DNA from: UBA5796 sp040752455
GTDB lineage: Bacteria; Chloroflexota; Anaerolineae; Anaerolineales; Villigracilaceae
DNA: 64,000 bases
Direction of reading: 5' to 3'
NCBI GenBank assembly: GCA_049324115.1
Contig: JBMOMN010000009.1
Location: 248,001-312,000 of the forward strand
Shown here: one piece after another, positions 32,668 through 40,851 of the stretch
Layout of the letters: each line of letters starts with the position of its first letter
Position numbering within the stretch: position 1 is the stretch's first letter
Program-made: the position numbers and the translations under genes
The notes under the pieces: model-generated
Told to the model about the DNA's origin: nothing
Seen by the model: only the letters and a program-made list of their open reading frames with translations
The model's database searches: none

Positions 32668-35013
32668 CTACGGCACGTCCGGCGCGGCGTAGACCTGGCC
32701 GTCAATGCTGAAGAACAGGACGTGGTCGGCGCTGATGGTCATCGCCGAGACCGTCCCGGCCGGCAGGACGGTTTCCCCGTTGGCCTGGCCGCGCAGCTGG
32801 TTCTGGAGTTCGAGCGAGCGCGGGCTGAAGCGATAGACCGCCTGGTCCTTCCGGTCGAGCAGGTAGATGGCCGTATCGGGCGGCGGGGCAAAAATGATCT
32901 CGGAAAAGCTCACGCCCGGCAGCGCCGCGCCGCTCTCCCGCCCCGGACGCGGATCGGTCAGGGTGGCGGGTTCGGTGCAGCGGGTGGGCACGTCCTCGAG
33001 GCGGCTGTAGGTGCAGGTCGTCAGGGTCCCGTCGGCGTGCAGCAGGTACAGGTCGTCGCCGTTGACGGCAAAATCCACCACATCTTCCAGGGTGGGCACC
33101 TGTTGTTCGAAATAATAGATGGGGAAATCCTTGAATTCGCCGTCGGTCTCGTCGTAAATCCACAAGGCGCGCTCGGGGGCGTCCAAAACATAGAGGTTGG
33201 CCGCGTCGTAGGCGATGGCAGTCACGCTGCCCCAGTTGGTATCGTTGCCCAGCGGGTAAACGACCGGAGCCTCCTCAGGAATACAATAGAGCAGGTTGCC
33301 CCGGGCGTCTATCGCCATCACGGCCGCGTCGAACCGGTTGAGGCGCGCCATCGGCAGGATGTCTACCAGGTTGCCGACCACGCGGCCGTCATAAGTCCCC
33401 GGCCCGCACTGGAACTGCGCGTCGTACTGGTAGCTGCTTCCGGTGGACAGGTAAGCCCGCAGCGCCTTGCCCGACCCGGCATCCAGCATGTACAAGTCGG
33501 ATTCGGTGGCGGCCAGGCGGATGATCTCCAGGTTGCGCGGCAGCCCGATCACGGCCTTCTGGAAAGCCAGGCGGATGATGCTGTCGAGGTTGTCGAGGGT
33601 GCCCTGGGCCTTAAGACGCAGGTCGGCCGACTCCTGGGTCTCGGCGATCTTTTCGGCTTCCAACACCTGCTGGAGGGCGGCCTCCCAGGCCTCGTGTTGG
33701 CGGAGGGGGTCGCTCTCGGCCTCGGCCTGGGCGACCAGCGCCTGGGCCTGGAGGATGTATGCGTCGTACTGGGTCGAGCGCCCGAAACGGGAATAGACCG
33801 CGAACGATACGGTGGCGATCAGCACCGGGATGATGACCGCGAGCGCCAGCATCAACGAACGGGGAGTCTCCAGCGGCTGCTCCGAATCCAGGCCGGGGAC
33901 GAGGCGCGGCGTGATCTTGCGGAAGAAATCGCCGGTGCGCTGGGTCAGGCTGCGCCCGCCGCGGATGGCTCCGGCCGCGGCCCGGGCCGCCAGGCGCGAA
34001 CCCTGCGCGGCGCGGTCTGTGAGGCGCGGGCCGGAGGGGGCGCGCTCGAAGGTTTCGAGGCCGTCGGAAGGGAGCGGCTCGTCGGCGGGTTCCGGCTGCG
34101 GACGGCGCGGCGGAGTCTGCGCCTGAGGACGGGTGGGATACGGCCGCGGATGGACTTGCGGCGCAGGCGGCGGCGCGGCGGGAGTTTCCGTTCCCACCGG
34201 GGGCGCGCCGACGACGTGCGCAACGGGCCATTCGGGGGCGGGTTCGGCGGGAATCGCCTCGGCGGGGGGAACGGTCTCTTCAACGGGAGCCGGCCCCGGT
34301 TCCGGTGCGCTTTCGGGCCTGTCGCTCCCGTTGCGGAGGACGTTCACCTCCCCCATCCCGGCCTGGACCTGGATCAGCACCGCGCTCAGTTCCGCGCCGG
34401 CTGCGGCCAGCAATCGCCGCCGGGTAATTTCCAGCGAAACCGGGCCGCGCCGCTCGGTGACGATCCCCTCCCAGCCGGCGAGGACCTGGGTGGCGAGCAC
34501 CAACTGGTCGCCGGGCTGCAATTCGAGGAACGAGAGGTAGGCGGCCAGGGTCTGGCTCAGGCCCAGGCCGCGCCCCGACAGCTCGGGGTCGTGGATGATG
34601 CGGGCTTCCGCGCCGAGGTGGAAGGCGTGGGTCGGGCCGCTCTGCAACAGGTAGAACTGCCCGCCGCGCTGCGCCCCCAACACCAGCCAGCCGACCGAAT
34701 ACTGGCCGCGCCCGCTGGTCGAAAGGTTGCGCTCCAGCAGGGCCTGGTTAAAAAAATCTGCCGCCGAGCGCAGGGCTGAAGTGACCGAGCCGGGCGACTG
34801 GTAGAAGCGGTTGGCGATGTCGCCGGTCAGGCCCAGGTAATCGGCGGTGGTCAGCGGCGCGCTGCCGTTGATCGCGAGCAGCACCACCAGCCGGTCCTGC
34901 TCGCGCCCGCGGGCGGTCTTGCGCGGCGGGGCCACGGCCAGCAGGCCGGGCAGGGAGGGGAGTTCCTGTCCTTTTTGGCGGTTGAGAGGGAGGAGGGTAA
35001 GATCGAAAGGCAT
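32668..35013 (-). CDS. Degenerate PP2C-like domain, TM segment and beta-propeller protein
   Basis: A 781-residue protein. Residues 1-220 have PP2C-like order (VGWLVLGAQRGGQFYLLQSG for the strand that normally carries GDSR, LELQPGDQLVLATQVLAGW for the SDG helix) but the metal-binding Asp motifs are replaced, so phosphatase activity is unlikely. A Pro-rich linker (230-320), one TM helix (387-409, MLALAVIIPVLIATVSFAVY), a coiled-coil-like stretch (415-480) and a propeller-type C-terminal domain (500-781) follow. With an N-in topology the propeller would be outside. It resembles Chloroflexota signalling proteins of unknown function. Confidence 0.75.
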   Translation of the reverse strand: MPFDLTLLPLNRQKGQELPSLPGLLAVAPPRKTARGREQDRLVVLLAINGSAPLTTADYLGLTGDIANRFYQSPGSVTSALRSAADFFNQALLERNLSTSGRGQYSVGWLVLGAQRGGQFYLLQSGPTHAFHLGAEARIIHDPELSGRGLGLSQTLAAYLSFLELQPGDQLVLATQVLAGWEGIVTERRGPVSLEITRRRLLAAAGAELSAVLIQVQAGMGEVNVLRNGSDRPESAPEPGPAPVEETVPPAEAIPAEPAPEWPVAHVVGAPPVGTETPAAPPPAPQVHPRPYPTRPQAQTPPRRPQPEPADEPLPSDGLETFERAPSGPRLTDRAAQGSRLAARAAAGAIRGGRSLTQRTGDFFRKITPRLVPGLDSEQPLETPRSLMLALAVIIPVLIATVSFAVYSRFGRSTQYDAYILQAQALVAQAEAESDPLRQHEAWEAALQQVLEAEKIAETQESADLRLKAQGTLDNLDSIIRLAFQKAVIGLPRNLEIIRLAATESDLYMLDAGSGKALRAYLSTGSSYQYDAQFQCGPGTYDGRVVGNLVDILPMARLNRFDAAVMAIDARGNLLYCIPEEAPVVYPLGNDTNWGSVTAIAYDAANLYVLDAPERALWIYDETDGEFKDFPIYYFEQQVPTLEDVVDFAVNGDDLYLLHADGTLTTCTYSRLEDVPTRCTEPATLTDPRPGRESGAALPGVSFSEIIFAPPPDTAIYLLDRKDQAVYRFSPRSLELQNQLRGQANGETVLPAGTVSAMTISADHVLFFSIDGQVYAAPDVP

Positions 35014-35042
35014 AAGTTCGTCTGCTTCCTGGCTGCGGGCAT

Positions 35043-35155
35043 AGTAATTCTCAGTATGTCATTGCGAGGAGCGTTCTTTGCGACGAAGCAATCTCCCGGT
35101 TTTATGGTGGAGACTGCTTCGTTCCTCGCAGTGACACTTTCAACGAGAATTGCTG
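35043..35155. repeat. MITE-like palindromic repeat (CATTGCGAGGAGC family)
   Basis: The left arm TGTCATTGCGAGGAGCG with GACGAAGCAATCTCC is mirrored by GGAGACTGCTTCG and TTCCTCGCAGTGACA, with outer arms AGTAATTCTC / GAGAATTGCT. The central loop is short. It fills most of the 210-bp gap between two divergent genes. Confidence 0.85.
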
Positions 35156-35223
35156 TTACGGGAGGGCCGAGCCTGTGTAAATTATACTGGTAAAATCAAA
35201 ACAGCCCAATCAAACGAACAGAC

Positions 35224-36243
35224 ATGGACTACTCCCTCATCACCACCCTCGACCAACTCGACCAGCTCGCGCCGGAATGGAACAGCCTTCTGGCGCAGAG
35301 TGTTGTTAACGTCCCTTTCCTGCGCCACGAATACCTGCGGGCCTGGTTCCAGACCCTGGGCGGCGGCGAATGGCCCTCCGGCGAATTGGCCGTGGTCATC
35401 GCCCGAAAGGACGGCGAATTGTCCGGGATCGCCCCCCTCTTCCTGACCGAACGGGACGGCGAGCCACTGCTGGCCCTGCTGGGCGGGATAGAAATATCGG
35501 ACTACCTGGACCTGATCGCCCGCCCGGAGGACCTGTCCGCTTTCGTGGCGGGACTCTTCGATTTCCTGGCGGGGCGCGCGGGACTTCCGGCCTGGCGCGG
35601 CCTCGAACTGTATAACCTCCCCGAGGAGTCTCCCACGTTGGCCGCCCTGGAAATCGCATCAGCCCGATGCGGTTGGACCTGCGCCATCGAGCAATTCCGC
35701 CCGGCGGTCCACGTCCCGCTGACCGGGGATTTCGAGACCTACCTGGCCGGGATAGACAAAAAGCAGCGCCACGAGATCCGCCGCAAGATGCGCCGGGCCG
35801 AGGAGAGCGGCCTGGGCCTGCGCTGGACCATCGTCGAGGACGAGTCCACCCTGGATGCGGAAATTGACGATCTGATCGCGCTGATGGCGAACGACCATCA
35901 CAAGGAAGAATTCCTGACTGAAGTGATGCGGACGCAGATGAAGGCCTCCGTCCATGCGGCTTTCAGGGCCGGCTGGCTGCAACTGGCCTTCCTCGAAGTG
36001 GGCGGCAAAAAGGCCGCCGGGTATCTCAACTTCGACTACGATAACCGCATCTGGGTCTACAACTCCGGCCTCGATTTCGGGTTCCGCGACCTGTCCCCCG
36101 GCTGGGTGCTGCTGGGCTACCTGTTGCAATGGGCCAACGAAAACGGCCGCCGCGAATTCGACTTCATGCGCGGCGACGAGGATTACAAGTTCAAGTTCGG
36201 GGGCATCCAGAGCTGGGTGATGAGGGTGAAGATCACGCGGTAA
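35224..36243 (+). CDS. GNAT/FemAB-like acetyltransferase (BioF2-like domain)
   Basis: A 339-residue member of the Acetyltransf_6 / CelD-like family. The N-terminal half starts MDYSLITTLDQLDQLAPEWN with PFLRHEYLRAWFQTLGGGEW; the C-terminal half contains KKQRHEIRRKMRRAEESGLG and the closing GRREFDFMRGDEDYKFKFGG, typical of this family (cellulose/EPS-linked acyl transfer or FemX-like amino-acid transfer). No signal peptide. The acyl donor and acceptor are unknown; an EPS-decorating role would fit the genome but the gene is far from the operon. Confidence 0.85.
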   Translation: MDYSLITTLDQLDQLAPEWNSLLAQSVVNVPFLRHEYLRAWFQTLGGGEWPSGELAVVIARKDGELSGIAPLFLTERDGEPLLALLGGIEISDYLDLIARPEDLSAFVAGLFDFLAGRAGLPAWRGLELYNLPEESPTLAALEIASARCGWTCAIEQFRPAVHVPLTGDFETYLAGIDKKQRHEIRRKMRRAEESGLGLRWTIVEDESTLDAEIDDLIALMANDHHKEEFLTEVMRTQMKASVHAAFRAGWLQLAFLEVGGKKAAGYLNFDYDNRIWVYNSGLDFGFRDLSPGWVLLGYLLQWANENGRREFDFMRGDEDYKFKFGGIQSWVMRVKITR

Positions 36244-36246
36244 ATT

Positions 36247-36312
36247 TTTAACGCGGATGACGCAAATGAACGAATAGCGCGAATATCTCTAAAGAATTCG
36301 CGCCATTTGCTT
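36247..36312. repeat. Intergenic GCGGATGACGCAAATGAACG-type repeat
   Basis: Words AACGCGGATGACGCAAATGA, GAATAGCGCGAAT and AATTCGCGCCATTTGC can pair (GCAAATG / CATTTGC). It lies between two convergent gene ends and may serve as a bidirectional stem-loop. Confidence 0.5.
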
Positions 36313-36343
36313 TAATTCAGCAAAACGATGTTCAACTACTGAA

Positions 36344-36682
36344 CTACTCCCCCAATAATTCTTCCACCTGGGATTTAATAGCAGGCAGATCATTTGTGAC
36401 GGTATCCCAAATGACATCAAGATTGACCTCGCGATAATCGTGGATGATCTTATTGCGAATTGCGCGCATTTGCATCCAAGGAAGCTCTTGGTGATTTTCC
36501 TGAAACTCGTCCGAGATGGCGTTGGAAGCCTCGCCAATGATTTCAATTTGGTGCAAGACCGCATCCTGCATCATCGAATGATCGAAAAAAGCTGCCTTGT
36601 CTACACCTTGAACATATTCTTCGATCCGATGAATCGCATCCAAAATATCTCCGAGGCGTGTTAAGTCGTCATACTTCTTCAT
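36344..36682 (-). CDS. hepT: HepT-like HEPN ribonuclease toxin (DUF86)
   Basis: A 112-residue HEPN protein. The active-site motif is present as RNKIIHDY (R-x4-H-x-Y) in QMRAIRNKIIHDYREVN, and EIIGEASNAISDEFQ precedes it. In MntA/HepT systems HepT is an RNase that the nucleotidyltransferase partner silences by AMPylating this Tyr. The start overlaps the end of mntA by 14 bp, the usual antitoxin-first arrangement. Confidence 0.92.
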   Translation of the reverse strand: MKKYDDLTRLGDILDAIHRIEEYVQGVDKAAFFDHSMMQDAVLHQIEIIGEASNAISDEFQENHQELPWMQMRAIRNKIIHDYREVNLDVIWDTVTNDLPAIKSQVEELLGE

Positions 36683-36974
36683 ACAAAACCACTTTGTCCT
36701 TTTCGATATTTGGCCTGCGGCGGGGATTCAACCCGTCCTCGGTGACGAGATCCACCTCCCGCCCGAGTTCACGCTTCAATTCCTGCTCCAGCCTGATGAA
36801 CTGGATCAATCCGAGAACCGGGCGGTTTTCAGGGCGTTTCAACGCGATCAGCAAATCAATGTCACTGTCAGCGGTTTCCTCGCCGCGGGCATAGGAGCCA
36901 AAGACGGAAATCCTTTTGGCAAACGGCTGTAAGAGCGGGATTACTTTCGAGCGCAAATCAGCAAAGCGGTCCAT
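36669..36974 (-). CDS. mntA: MntA-like nucleotidyltransferase antitoxin
   Basis: A 101-residue minimal nucleotidyltransferase. The catalytic motif is FGSYARGEETADSDIDLLIA (GS-x10-D-x-D), followed by a third acidic residue in LGREVDLVTEDGL. It should transfer AMP to the HepT Tyr. ATG 36974 lies 20 bp after the end of ligA, whose gene is upstream on the same strand, so the TA pair may be read from ligA transcripts. Confidence 0.92.
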   Translation of the reverse strand: MDRFADLRSKVIPLLQPFAKRISVFGSYARGEETADSDIDLLIALKRPENRPVLGLIQFIRLEQELKRELGREVDLVTEDGLNPRRRPNIEKDKVVLYEEV

Positions 36975-36994
36975 GCGTTTAGTTTAGCACAAAG

Positions 36995-39037
36995 TCATTG
37001 GCCTGGCCCGGCCAGTTGGCGCAAGGCGGCCTCGTCAATCACCGGCACGCCCAGGCTGCGGGCTTTGTCCAGTTTCGAGCCGGGATTTTCGCCCAGCACC
37101 AGGTAACTGGTCTTCTTGCTGACGCTGTCGGTGACTTTGCCGCCGTGCGACTCGATGAATTCCTTGATGCCCTCACGCGAGAACCCGGCCAGCGTCCCGG
37201 TGACGACGAACGTCATTCCGCCCAAGGCTTCTGACTTCTGACCGCTGACCGCTGATTGCTGTGAAACCGGCCAGACTCCCGCCGCTTTCAACTTGGTTAG
37301 CAGGTCCCGGTTGGCCGGGCGGGAGAACCAGTCCAGGATGGCGGCGGCGGTATTCGGGCCGAAGCCTTCGATGCTCTGCAGGTCGGCGTCGGCGGCGTCG
37401 GCCAGGGCGTCGAGAGTCCCAAAATGGCGGGCCAGATCCCCGGCCGCGACCTCCCCCACGCCGTGAATGCCCAGGGCGGTGATCAGGCGGTTCAACGGGC
37501 GGTTCCGCGACTCGGCAATGCTGGCGAGTAAATTATCGGCCTTTTTGTCGGCGAAACCTTCCAGGGCAAGCAATTGATCTTTGGCCAGCGAGTACAGGTC
37601 GGCCACGTCCTTGACCAGGCCCTCGGCGATCAACTGCTCCACGATCTTGATCCCCAGCCCGACGATGTCCATCGCGCCGCGCGAGACGTAATGCTCCACG
37701 TTGCGGACGAGCTGCTCCGGGCAGGCGGCGTTGACGCAATACCAGGCCACCTCGCCCTCGAAATGCTCCACCGGCTGGCCGCAGGCGGGACAGGTCTCCG
37801 GCGGGATGTAGGGCTGTTCGTCGCCGCCGCGGGCGTCCGTCACCGGGCCGATGATGTAAGGGATGACCTCCCCGGCGCGCTTGACCAGCACCCGGTCGCC
37901 GATGCGGATGTCCTTCTCGGCGATGTAATCGAAATTGTGCAGGGTGGCGTTCTTGACGATCACGCCGTTGATCTCCACCGGCTCCAGGACCGCCTTGGGC
38001 GTCAGCACGCCCGTCCGGCCGACCTCGACGTTGATGCCGAGCAGGGTTGTGGTCACTTCGAGGGCCGGGAACTTGAAGGCGATCGCCCCGCGCGGGTCCT
38101 TGCCGACGAAGCCCAAATCAGCAGCCAGGCCCAAATCGTCAATCTTGATCACCATGCCGTCGGCTTCGTAGTCGAGGCTGCTGCGTTTGTCGCCCCAAGA
38201 TTCGGTGTAGGCAATGGCCGACTCGAGGTCGTCGAAGCGCCGGGCGATGTCCGTGACCGGGAAGCCGAGGGCGCGCAGGGTTTCAAGTACCTCCCACTGG
38301 CTGGTGGGGATTTCGCCGCCTTCCGCATGGACGATCTGGTAGACCAGCAGGGTCAGCGGGCGCTGGGCGGTCAGCTTCGGGTCGAGCTGGCGCAGGGACC
38401 CGGCGGCGGTGTTGCGCGGGTTGAGGTAGGTCTTCTCCCCGGCTTCCTCCAGTTTTTTGTTCAGGCTCTCGAAATCGGCGGTGGGGATGAAGACTTCGCC
38501 GCGCACGACCAGATAAGACGGCAGACGGCGGTCGGCGGGCGGCGAATCATTGCTGACCGGGATGCGAAGCGGGATGGCCTTGATCGTCCTTAGATTGGTG
38601 GTGATGTCTTCGCCGATCTCGCCGTCGCCGCGGGTCGCGCCCTGGACGAAGAGACCGTCGCGGTAGTGCAGCACCACGCTCAGGCCGTCAATCTTCGGCT
38701 CGACCACGAACCTGGCCCGCTCGACCCGGTCGTCCAGCTTGCGGACGCGCTCGTACCAGGCCCGGGCATCGGCGGCCCCGAAGGCGTTGGCCAGGCTCAG
38801 GATCGGCGCGGGGTGGCGGACCTTGTCGAAACGGTCGGCCGGCGCGGCTCCCGCGCGCTGCGTGGGCGAATCGGGGCTGATCCAGTCCGGGTGGTCGGCT
38901 TCGATCCGCTTGAGTTCCGCCAGCAGGCGGTCATATTCCCCATCGCTGATGAGAGGCGCATCCAGCACGTGGTAACGATAATTGTGGAAGTGGATCTGCC
39001 GTTTGAGGTCTTCGTATCGGGCGGGTAAAGTGTCCAT
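36995..39037 (-). CDS. ligA: NAD-dependent DNA ligase LigA
   Basis: A 680-residue NAD+-dependent ligase joining Okazaki fragments. Domain Ia (YHVLDAPLISDGEYDRLLAE) binds NMN; the adenylated Lys is K115 in VVEPKIDGLSVVLHY. An OB fold, a Cys4 zinc finger (CPACGQPVEH and WYCVNAACPEQ), the HhH region (GIHGVGEVAAGDLARHFG) and a C-terminal BRCT domain (LGGMTFVVTGTLAGFSREGI) follow. Complete length. A terminator-like hairpin at 39058-39098 separates it from the CHAT/C25 cassette. Confidence 0.97.
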   Translation of the reverse strand: MDTLPARYEDLKRQIHFHNYRYHVLDAPLISDGEYDRLLAELKRIEADHPDWISPDSPTQRAGAAPADRFDKVRHPAPILSLANAFGAADARAWYERVRKLDDRVERARFVVEPKIDGLSVVLHYRDGLFVQGATRGDGEIGEDITTNLRTIKAIPLRIPVSNDSPPADRRLPSYLVVRGEVFIPTADFESLNKKLEEAGEKTYLNPRNTAAGSLRQLDPKLTAQRPLTLLVYQIVHAEGGEIPTSQWEVLETLRALGFPVTDIARRFDDLESAIAYTESWGDKRSSLDYEADGMVIKIDDLGLAADLGFVGKDPRGAIAFKFPALEVTTTLLGINVEVGRTGVLTPKAVLEPVEINGVIVKNATLHNFDYIAEKDIRIGDRVLVKRAGEVIPYIIGPVTDARGGDEQPYIPPETCPACGQPVEHFEGEVAWYCVNAACPEQLVRNVEHYVSRGAMDIVGLGIKIVEQLIAEGLVKDVADLYSLAKDQLLALEGFADKKADNLLASIAESRNRPLNRLITALGIHGVGEVAAGDLARHFGTLDALADAADADLQSIEGFGPNTAAAILDWFSRPANRDLLTKLKAAGVWPVSQQSAVSGQKSEALGGMTFVVTGTLAGFSREGIKEFIESHGGKVTDSVSKKTSYLVLGENPGSKLDKARSLGVPVIDEAALRQLAGPGQ

Positions 39038-39057
39038 GCCGCGATTATACCCTTTGA

Positions 39058-39098
39058 AAAGTCCCGCCCGCCATTCTAAAAATGGCAGGCGGGACTTT
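39058..39098 (-). terminator. Terminator between the 108-aa gene and ligA
   Basis: AAAGTCCCGCCCGCCATT and AATGGCAGGCGGGACTTT form an 18-bp stem with one mismatch. On the minus strand it is followed by TTTTC, so it ends transcripts from 39210. Confidence 0.85.
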
Positions 39099-39104
39099 CA
39101 GGAT

Positions 39105-39206
39105 GTAGGTCACGCTTGCAGCGTGACAGCCCTTCAACAGCACAGGTCACGCTTGCAGCGTGACTACCCGCGCAGCACACTGAGCAGCAGGTCACGTTTA
39201 AAACGT
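39105..39206. repeat. Three GTCACGCTTGCAGCGTGAC-type palindromes
   Basis: GTCACGCTTGCAGCGTGAC occurs twice, and a related GTCACGTTTAAAACGTGAC once, about 30-40 bp apart in the gap downstream of the 108-residue gene. The same palindrome family brackets the satellite block at 39622-40035. Confidence 0.85.
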
Positions 39207-39209
39207 GAC

Positions 39210-39536
39210 CTACCCGCCGCGCAGCACGCCGAGCAGGGACTCCATCATCCTGGCGCGGTACTCGATCGCCGCCTGGACGTTCTGCTGGTGCAGGTCGAAG
39301 ATCACCGCGTCCACTTCCAGGCTGCCGGCGTCGTTCTTGCGCATCGGCAGCACGGTCTGGCTGTCGCCGTCCAGTTTGACGCTGGTGCGGGCGGCCAGCC
39401 TGGCGTCGTCGAACGACGCCGCGCCCATTTCGATGTAGGCGGTTTCGACCGTCATCCCGGCCGCGTCTTCCACGTATTGGGCGATCTTGTCGGCCACACT
39501 CTTGAGGGCCTCTTTCAATTCCGTACTTGTAGCCAT
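39210..39536 (-). CDS. Stand-alone copy of the C25-associated C-terminal domain
   Basis: A 108-residue soluble protein. Side by side with residues 534-643 of the C25-like protease it shows the same pattern: ALKSVADKIAQYVEDA versus ALKKFVEKLSAYLSKA, then V(E/R)T-Y-I, ARL-x-A-x-T-x-V-x2-DGD, a short loop, VDxxxxxLH-x3-V-x2-A-x3-R and a final helix. The predicted form is helix-strand-strand-helix. AGGAGG precedes ATG 39536. It is separated from the rest of the cassette by a 499-bp repeat block. Its role may be as a partner, decoy or oligomerisation module for the protease; unknown. Confidence 0.8.
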   Translation of the reverse strand: MATSTELKEALKSVADKIAQYVEDAAGMTVETAYIEMGAASFDDARLAARTSVKLDGDSQTVLPMRKNDAGSLEVDAVIFDLHQQNVQAAIEYRARMMESLLGVLRGG

Positions 39537-39621
39537 GGTTCCTCCTGAAAAAATTGAATGTTTTGCTTCAACTTGCGGGTCGGGTTTGCGGCCCGACGAC
39601 AAGAATGGCTTCATCGTATTT

Positions 39622-40035
39622 CGTCACGCTCAAAGCGTGATTACGACCGCAACGAACTTAACCTATCCGAAAAAGGAGTGCAAGCTTTAGCTTGCAAGTT
39701 CCCGGCGGGCTGAATTCCCGGCGGGCTGAAGTCCCAGCGGACTGAAGTCCGCACTCCAGGAATTTTCGGATAGTTCTTCGTCACGCTAAAAGCGTGATTG
39801 CAACCGCAACGAACTTAACCTATCCGAAAAAGGAGTGCAAGCTTTAGCTTGCAAGTTCCCGGCGGGCTGAATTCCCGGCAGACTGAAGTCCCAGCGGACT
39901 GAAGTCCCAGCGGACTGAAGTCCCAGCGGACTGAAGTCCCAGCGGACTGAATTCCCAGCGGACTGAATTCCCAGCGGACTGAAGTCCGCACTCCAGGAAT
40001 TTTCGGATAGTTCTTCGTCACGCTAAAAGCGTGAC
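39622..40035. repeat. Duplicated 157-bp block with expanded 16-bp tandem array
   Basis: A block beginning CGTCACGCT(C/A)AAAGCGTGA starts at 39622 and again at 39779, with a third partial start at 40016. Copy 1 is 157 bp; copy 2 is 237 bp because a 16-bp unit (GAAGTCCCAGCGGACT and variants, 39853-39980) is present about five more times. This fills the 499-bp gap between genes; no coding content. Confidence 0.92.
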
Positions 40036-40851
40036 CTACGGCTTCTGGAGCTGGCGCACCTGCGCCAGCACCTGCTGGACGTACTTCCAGGCCATCGGCA
40101 GGGCCATCACTGCCCCGACCGGGGTGGCCGTCAGCAGGGCCGAGAGCTTCGCCGCGCCGGCCGCCACGGTGGTGAACAGGCGCAGGCGCATCAGGCGGGT
40201 GTTCAGCGCCAGGTTGAGCGATTGCCCGTGGGCCTGGGCCTGCTCCGGGGTGATCTCCGGGCGCCAGACGCTGTTGGCGTCGCCGCTCCAGCCCACGGTG
40301 GTGCGGGCCAGCAGCAGGCCGTTTTGACTCGTCTCGACCCAGGCGAAGTGCAGGAACTCGCGGTTGGCCTGCTCCATCAGCTTGCCGAACTCGGCCCTGG
40401 CGTTCTCCCAGGCTTCACTCGCCGCTTCGCCGATCCCGAAGCTGACCTGGGGCGACTCGGCTTTTTCCGCTTCGCCCATCAGCGCGTACAACCCGGCTTC
40501 GGGCGAACCGGACTCGAAGACGGGTTCGGACGGCGCGGCGAACGAGACCGACTCCCCGGCTGGGGTTCCCGCCCGTTTAACGAACTCGTCGAAGCACGCC
40601 GGGACTTCGGCCAGATTCCGCTTCGCCGCGTCCACCTGCTCCCGGGCCTGGCCCAACGCGGCCCGGACGGCGGCGGGGTCATCCGGCAGGTTGACGCGCC
40701 AGACCGAGGCGTTTTCGGGCGGCTCCTCGGCGGGCGGCGCGCCGGCGTCGAACGAGACCGGGGCCGGGCGGGCGGGCGACGCCTGCCAGGGACCGAGCAA
40801 TTCCAGGGCGGCATCCGCCTCGCCGACGAACTCGAAGACCGGCTGGCTCAT
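40036..40851 (-). CDS. Protein with hydrophobic C-terminus, partner of C25-like protease
   Basis: 271 residues, no family known to me. Residues 1-130 are acidic and Pro/Ala-rich with little order. Residues 152-224 (ARAEFGKLMEQANREFLHFA, WVETSQNGLLLARTTVGWSG, then QAHGQSLNLALNTRLMRLRL) repeat, more weakly, the helix-VET-ART-x-V-GD-helix pattern of the domain found in the two neighbouring genes. Residues 228-258 (TVAAGAAKLSALLTATPVGA and VMALPMAWKYV) are hydrophobic, enough for a membrane-inserting hairpin. The ATG overlaps the protease stop (ATGA, 4 bp), so the two are made together. A pore-forming or membrane-tethered substrate is a hypothesis only. Confidence 0.75.
   Translation of the reverse strand: MSQPVFEFVGEADAALELLGPWQASPARPAPVSFDAGAPPAEEPPENASVWRVNLPDDPAAVRAALGQAREQVDAAKRNLAEVPACFDEFVKRAGTPAGESVSFAAPSEPVFESGSPEAGLYALMGEAEKAESPQVSFGIGEAASEAWENARAEFGKLMEQANREFLHFAWVETSQNGLLLARTTVGWSGDANSVWRPEITPEQAQAHGQSLNLALNTRLMRLRLFTTVAAGAAKLSALLTATPVGAVMALPMAWKYVQQVLAQVRQLQKP

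Noticed and set aside
32722..34779. 685-codon open frame opposite the PP2C-propeller gene
   Set aside because: Antisense of a gene with recognisable domains; no motif or start signal of its own.
39853..39980. CRISPR array
   Set aside because: 16-bp units are contiguous with no spacers and no cas genes are near; it is a satellite.
39815..40021. 68-codon frame on the minus strand
   Set aside because: It reads only the 16-bp repeat array, giving a repeated TSVRWDFSPLG peptide; no ribosome-binding site.
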